In this document: piece after piece, positions 61,742 through 64,000 of the stretch
Numbering within the stretch: the stretch's first letter is position 1
How the letters are laid out: every line of letters begins with the position of its first letter
Origin: ENR-C587 sp942493235
GTDB taxonomy: Bacteria > Bacteroidota > Ignavibacteria > Kapaibacteriales > UBA2268
Direction: 5' to 3'
DNA: 64,000 bases
Assembly (NCBI GenBank): GCA_942493235.1
Contig: OW818676.1
Coordinates: 3,534,001-3,598,000 of the forward strand
Translations under genes and position numbers: made by a program
Notes under the pieces: generated by a model
Databases searched by the model: none
What the model saw: only the letters and a program-made list of their open reading frames with translations
Told to the model about the DNA's origin: nothing

Positions 61742-61800
61742 GCTCTGTGTGGTAAAACAAGCTATGTACCTAAAACAAATCCTACGCGGAGCGTAGGATT
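61742..61800. repeat. Direct repeat right of the GH3 gene
   Basis: GCTCTGTGTGG ... ATGTACCTAAAAC plus AATCCTACGCGGAGCGTAGG: second copy of 58611-58672 in the same orientation. Confidence 0.8.
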
Positions 61801-61848
61801 GAGGAAAAGTAAATACTCGAATTAATTCACTTAATTAAGCAAATTATA

Positions 61849-62652
61849 CTATTCGTCGTCGTCAATATGTATAGATGAAGCTGAGTGCATAAAGCTATGC
61901 TTTACTCCCCCGTATTTGCTTAATACTTGAAGTAGTGCTGCAAAATCTTTAGGATAATCGGCTGTAAAGCAGACTTCGCTTTCATCTTTTGGATGCTTAA
62001 ACGCAATTGAAAAAGCATGCATAGTGATTCGTGCAATTATGGGCTTTTCAGTATCGTTCTTTTTAATGTTAAAACGGCGTTTAATCGAAGATAGCAGGAA
62101 CTCACTATGATTACCGTAGAAATCGTCAATTAGCAGAGGGTGCCCGATTGCCGAGCAATGAACCCTAATCTGGTGATGTCTGCCGGTTACTAAATTTATT
62201 TCCGCAAAAGTAGCCGAGCGAAATCTTTCTTTAACGTTTAAAATGGTTAAAGACTCTTTTCCGCGGGAAGACGGTACTGTTCTACCGGGCTTTCTTGGGT
62301 CCGGCATCAGCGGTATATCAATTTCCAAATAATCTTGATGAATTACCCCCTCGGTGATTATATGGTAAATCTTTTTAACAAAAAGGCTCTCGAATTGCGT
62401 ATTCAAATGCTTATGAGATTCGGCATCCTTAGCAAAGACCATCACACCGCTGGTACCACGGTCTAACCTGTGAACTACGAAAATATGTCCGTATTCTTCA
62501 TCGAGAATGGCTCTTAAATTCGGAGCATTTAAGTCGTAGCGGTCTGCAATGGTTAATAATCCTGCCGGCTTATTAATTACTAATATATGATCGTCTTCAT
62601 ATATTTTCTGATAAAGTTCTGTTTTGTGCATATTAATACTTAATCTCTCCAT
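61849..62652 (-). CDS. RluA-family 23S rRNA/tRNA pseudouridine synthase
   Basis: Converts specific uridines in RNA to pseudouridine. The family signature HRLDRGTSGVMVFAKD carries the catalytic Asp (D64 of the long form). INKPAGLLTIADRYD is typical of the N-terminal strand, and GRHHQIRVHCSAIGHPL of the second motif. The C-terminus is rich in Asp/Glu (SSIHIDDDE). The long start at 62652 overlaps the end of folD by 20 bases; an ATG seven codons later (62631) follows the folD stop after one base and is equally possible. Co-transcribed with folD. Confidence 0.9.
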   Translation of the reverse strand: MERLSINMHKTELYQKIYEDDHILVINKPAGLLTIADRYDLNAPNLRAILDEEYGHIFVVHRLDRGTSGVMVFAKDAESHKHLNTQFESLFVKKIYHIITEGVIHQDYLEIDIPLMPDPRKPGRTVPSSRGKESLTILNVKERFRSATFAEINLVTGRHHQIRVHCSAIGHPLLIDDFYGNHSEFLLSSIKRRFNIKKNDTEKPIIARITMHAFSIAFKHPKDESEVCFTADYPKDFAALLQVLSKYGGVKHSFMHSASSIHIDDDE

Positions 62653-63517
62653 TTGCTGATTTATAAGTATTTAGCATTAGCATAGAAATTGTCATCGGTC
62701 CAACTCCGCCCGGAACAGGGCTAATAGCAGATACTTTTTCTATAACAGAATTATAATCTACATCTCCTGTTAGTCTGTAACCTTTGGCTTTGGTTTCATC
62801 ATCGACTCTATTAACTCCGACATCTATAATAACAGCTCCGTCTTTAATATGTTCGGCTTTGATTAATTCCGGTACTCCAACTGCCGCGATTAATATATCG
62901 GCTTGCTTGGTGTAATAAGTAATATCTTTTGCTCCGGTGTGGCAGATAGTAACAATTGCGTTTGCATGCTCTGCTTTTTGATAAAGTAAGTTTGCAATCG
63001 GTTTACCGACTATATTGCTTCTGCCGAGTACAACTACATGTTTGCCTTTGGTTTCTATATTATATCTTTTGATTAATTCCAATATACCGTTTGGAGTGCA
63101 GGGCAGAAAGCATGGGAGCCCGATAACTAATCTGCCAACGTTTTCGGGGTGAAATCCGTCAACGTCTTTTGCCGGAGAAATTGCTTTGATTACTTTCTGC
63201 TCGTCTATATGCTTAGGTAACGGTAATTGCACCAATATCCCGTGAATATCATTATCATTATTCCATTTATTTACATACTCCAATACTTGCTCTTCAGAAG
63301 CATCAGCTTCAAGCCTAACAACTACGGAGTGATAGCCGAGCTCTGTGCAAGCTTTTTCTTTAGAGCCTACATATACCTTAGATGCAGCATCTTCGCCAAC
63401 CAATAGCAATGCCAACCCGGGCTTAATTCCTTTATTTTTATAAAGCTCAACAGTTTTAATTTTTAATTCTTCACGAATTTTTGCGGAAGTCAATTTCCCG
63501 TCAATTATTATCGCCAT
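62633..63517 (-). CDS. folD: Methylenetetrahydrofolate dehydrogenase/cyclohydrolase
   Basis: Bifunctional folate enzyme giving 10-formyl-THF. Motifs: VYVGSKEKACTELGY (catalytic Lys region), VQLPLPKHI, SPAKDVDGFHPENVGRL, GRSNIVGKPIANLL (NADP binding) and SPVPGGVGPMTISML. 294 residues, as usual. AGG is eight bases before the ATG. The stop is overlapped by the following RluA gene if that one uses its upstream start. Confidence 0.97.
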   Translation of the reverse strand: MAIIIDGKLTSAKIREELKIKTVELYKNKGIKPGLALLLVGEDAASKVYVGSKEKACTELGYHSVVVRLEADASEEQVLEYVNKWNNDNDIHGILVQLPLPKHIDEQKVIKAISPAKDVDGFHPENVGRLVIGLPCFLPCTPNGILELIKRYNIETKGKHVVVLGRSNIVGKPIANLLYQKAEHANAIVTICHTGAKDITYYTKQADILIAAVGVPELIKAEHIKDGAVIIDVGVNRVDDETKAKGYRLTGDVDYNSVIEKVSAISPVPGGVGPMTISMLMLNTYKSANGEIKY

Positions 63518-63553
63518 ATTTCAACCTATTTAATTATCTCTAAATTATTCATT

Positions 63554-64000
63554 TTAAAATCTATACATGATACCGGCAGTAAAAATATCAAAAGTACTCA
63601 TATTATAGTCTGCAAATATAGAGAAATTTCCGATATCTTTTGATAAACCAATTATCCATTTCAAATTTGTATCGCTTACTTTCACTGTAGATTTTTGTGG
63701 TGATGTATCGCCAGGATAACCGTCTGCTGTTTCATATACATTCCAACCGTGTTCGTCTAATACAGGATTGCCCTGAGCATCAGTTTTCAATTTTAGCATT
63801 CCAAGCTGAATCTGAACTTCCCAAGGCAGGGCATAAATATATTCAGAGCTGATGTTCATAATTTCATAAGATAAGCCGGAATATATATCAAACCAGCCAA
63901 ACATGTTCTTACTGAACTGAAGATTTATATCCCAAATATTAGCCCAAGCAGTTAAGTCCGCATTAGTAACACCCACTTTATTCTTCAGATATGTACCCTG
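63554..64000 (-). CDS. C-terminal part of an outer-membrane beta-barrel protein (partial)
   Basis: The frame is open to the right edge: there is no stop between the first possible start at 63976 and base 64000. About 148 residues of C-terminus are visible. They are amphipathic strands (DINLQFSKNMFGWFDIYSGL, WEVQIQLGMLKLK, NFSIFADYNMSTFDIFTAGI) ending in MYRF; the terminal Phe is typical of outer-membrane barrel proteins. The Asn/Gly-rich insert around DGYPGDTSPQKSTVK is a likely extracellular loop. It may belong to DUF6588-like barrels, uncertain. The N-terminus is outside the window. Confidence 0.75.
   Translation of the reverse strand, partial: QGTYLKNKVGVTNADLTAWANIWDINLQFSKNMFGWFDIYSGLSYEIMNISSEYIYALPWEVQIQLGMLKLKTDAQGNPVLDEHGWNVYETADGYPGDTSPQKSTVKVSDTNLKWIIGLSKDIGNFSIFADYNMSTFDIFTAGIMYRF

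Overview
The window reads as chromosome from an AT-rich, Gram-negative bacterium of the Bacteroidota/Chlorobiota (FCB) group, probably a less-studied lineage such as Ignavibacteria or Kapabacteria. This is inferred from four large secreted proteins ending in type IX secretion (Por) C-terminal sorting domains, several outer-membrane beta-barrel-like proteins, lipid A and LPS export genes (lpxB, lptB), a periplasmic HtrA protease, and intergenic spacers full of hairpin repeats. There are no rRNA genes, no recognisable transposase, no CRISPR array, and one tRNA (Thr-UGU).

Layout. 1-1269: 3' part of a phage-type terminase large subunit cut by the left edge. 1.5-8.1 kb: a type IX-secreted protein, a methyltransferase, a tightly overlapping four-gene minus-strand operon (DUF4919-like protein, barrel, glycerophosphodiesterase lipoprotein, second barrel) and a DUF2461 protein. 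8.2-11.4 kb: a GH57 glycoside hydrolase overlapping a cysteine-rich PAS histidine kinase. 11.4-15.3 kb: repeat-rich spacers around dapB, a small cupin and a lipoprotein. 15.4-24.7 kb: barrel plus leucine-rich-repeat pair, sppA, an XRE regulator with a membrane partner, a Cys-containing unknown, a proline iminopeptidase-like hydrolase, tRNA-Thr and an aminotransferase. 24.7-27.7 kb: four tandem copies of a coiled-coil plus PD-(D/E)XK-like gene, the last frameshifted. 27.9-41.3 kb: an orphan sensor kinase with a periplasmic solute-binding domain, a dense repeat cluster, an aminotransferase, a lectin-domain secreted protein, a methyltransferase, an NFACT/RqcH-like protein, an ATP-grasp protein and a TPR protein. 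41.8-51.6 kb: a 1315-residue Ig-domain secreted protein, priA, htrA-lptB and an acetate-type transporter. 52.2-64 kb: a DUF1016 nuclease-like protein, the ftsL-ftsI-unknown-lpxB run, a secreted GH3 enzyme, an RluA pseudouridine synthase, folD and the C-terminus of an outer-membrane protein.

Themes. Housekeeping envelope functions (ftsL/ftsI, lpxB, lptB, htrA, sppA) are interleaved with secreted carbohydrate-active or adhesive proteins. The most unusual structure is non-coding: at least five families of short palindromic repeats, often nested in one another and in part able to form G-quadruplexes. In three places repeats have also entered or extended coding sequence: the DUF1016 gene, the 3' end of ftsI, and the start of the leucine-rich-repeat gene. 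I found no gene set I can confidently call a new multi-protein system. The best candidates for follow-up are the tandem nuclease-like paralogues, the GDPD outer-membrane operon, the GH57-kinase pair and the modular repeat family.
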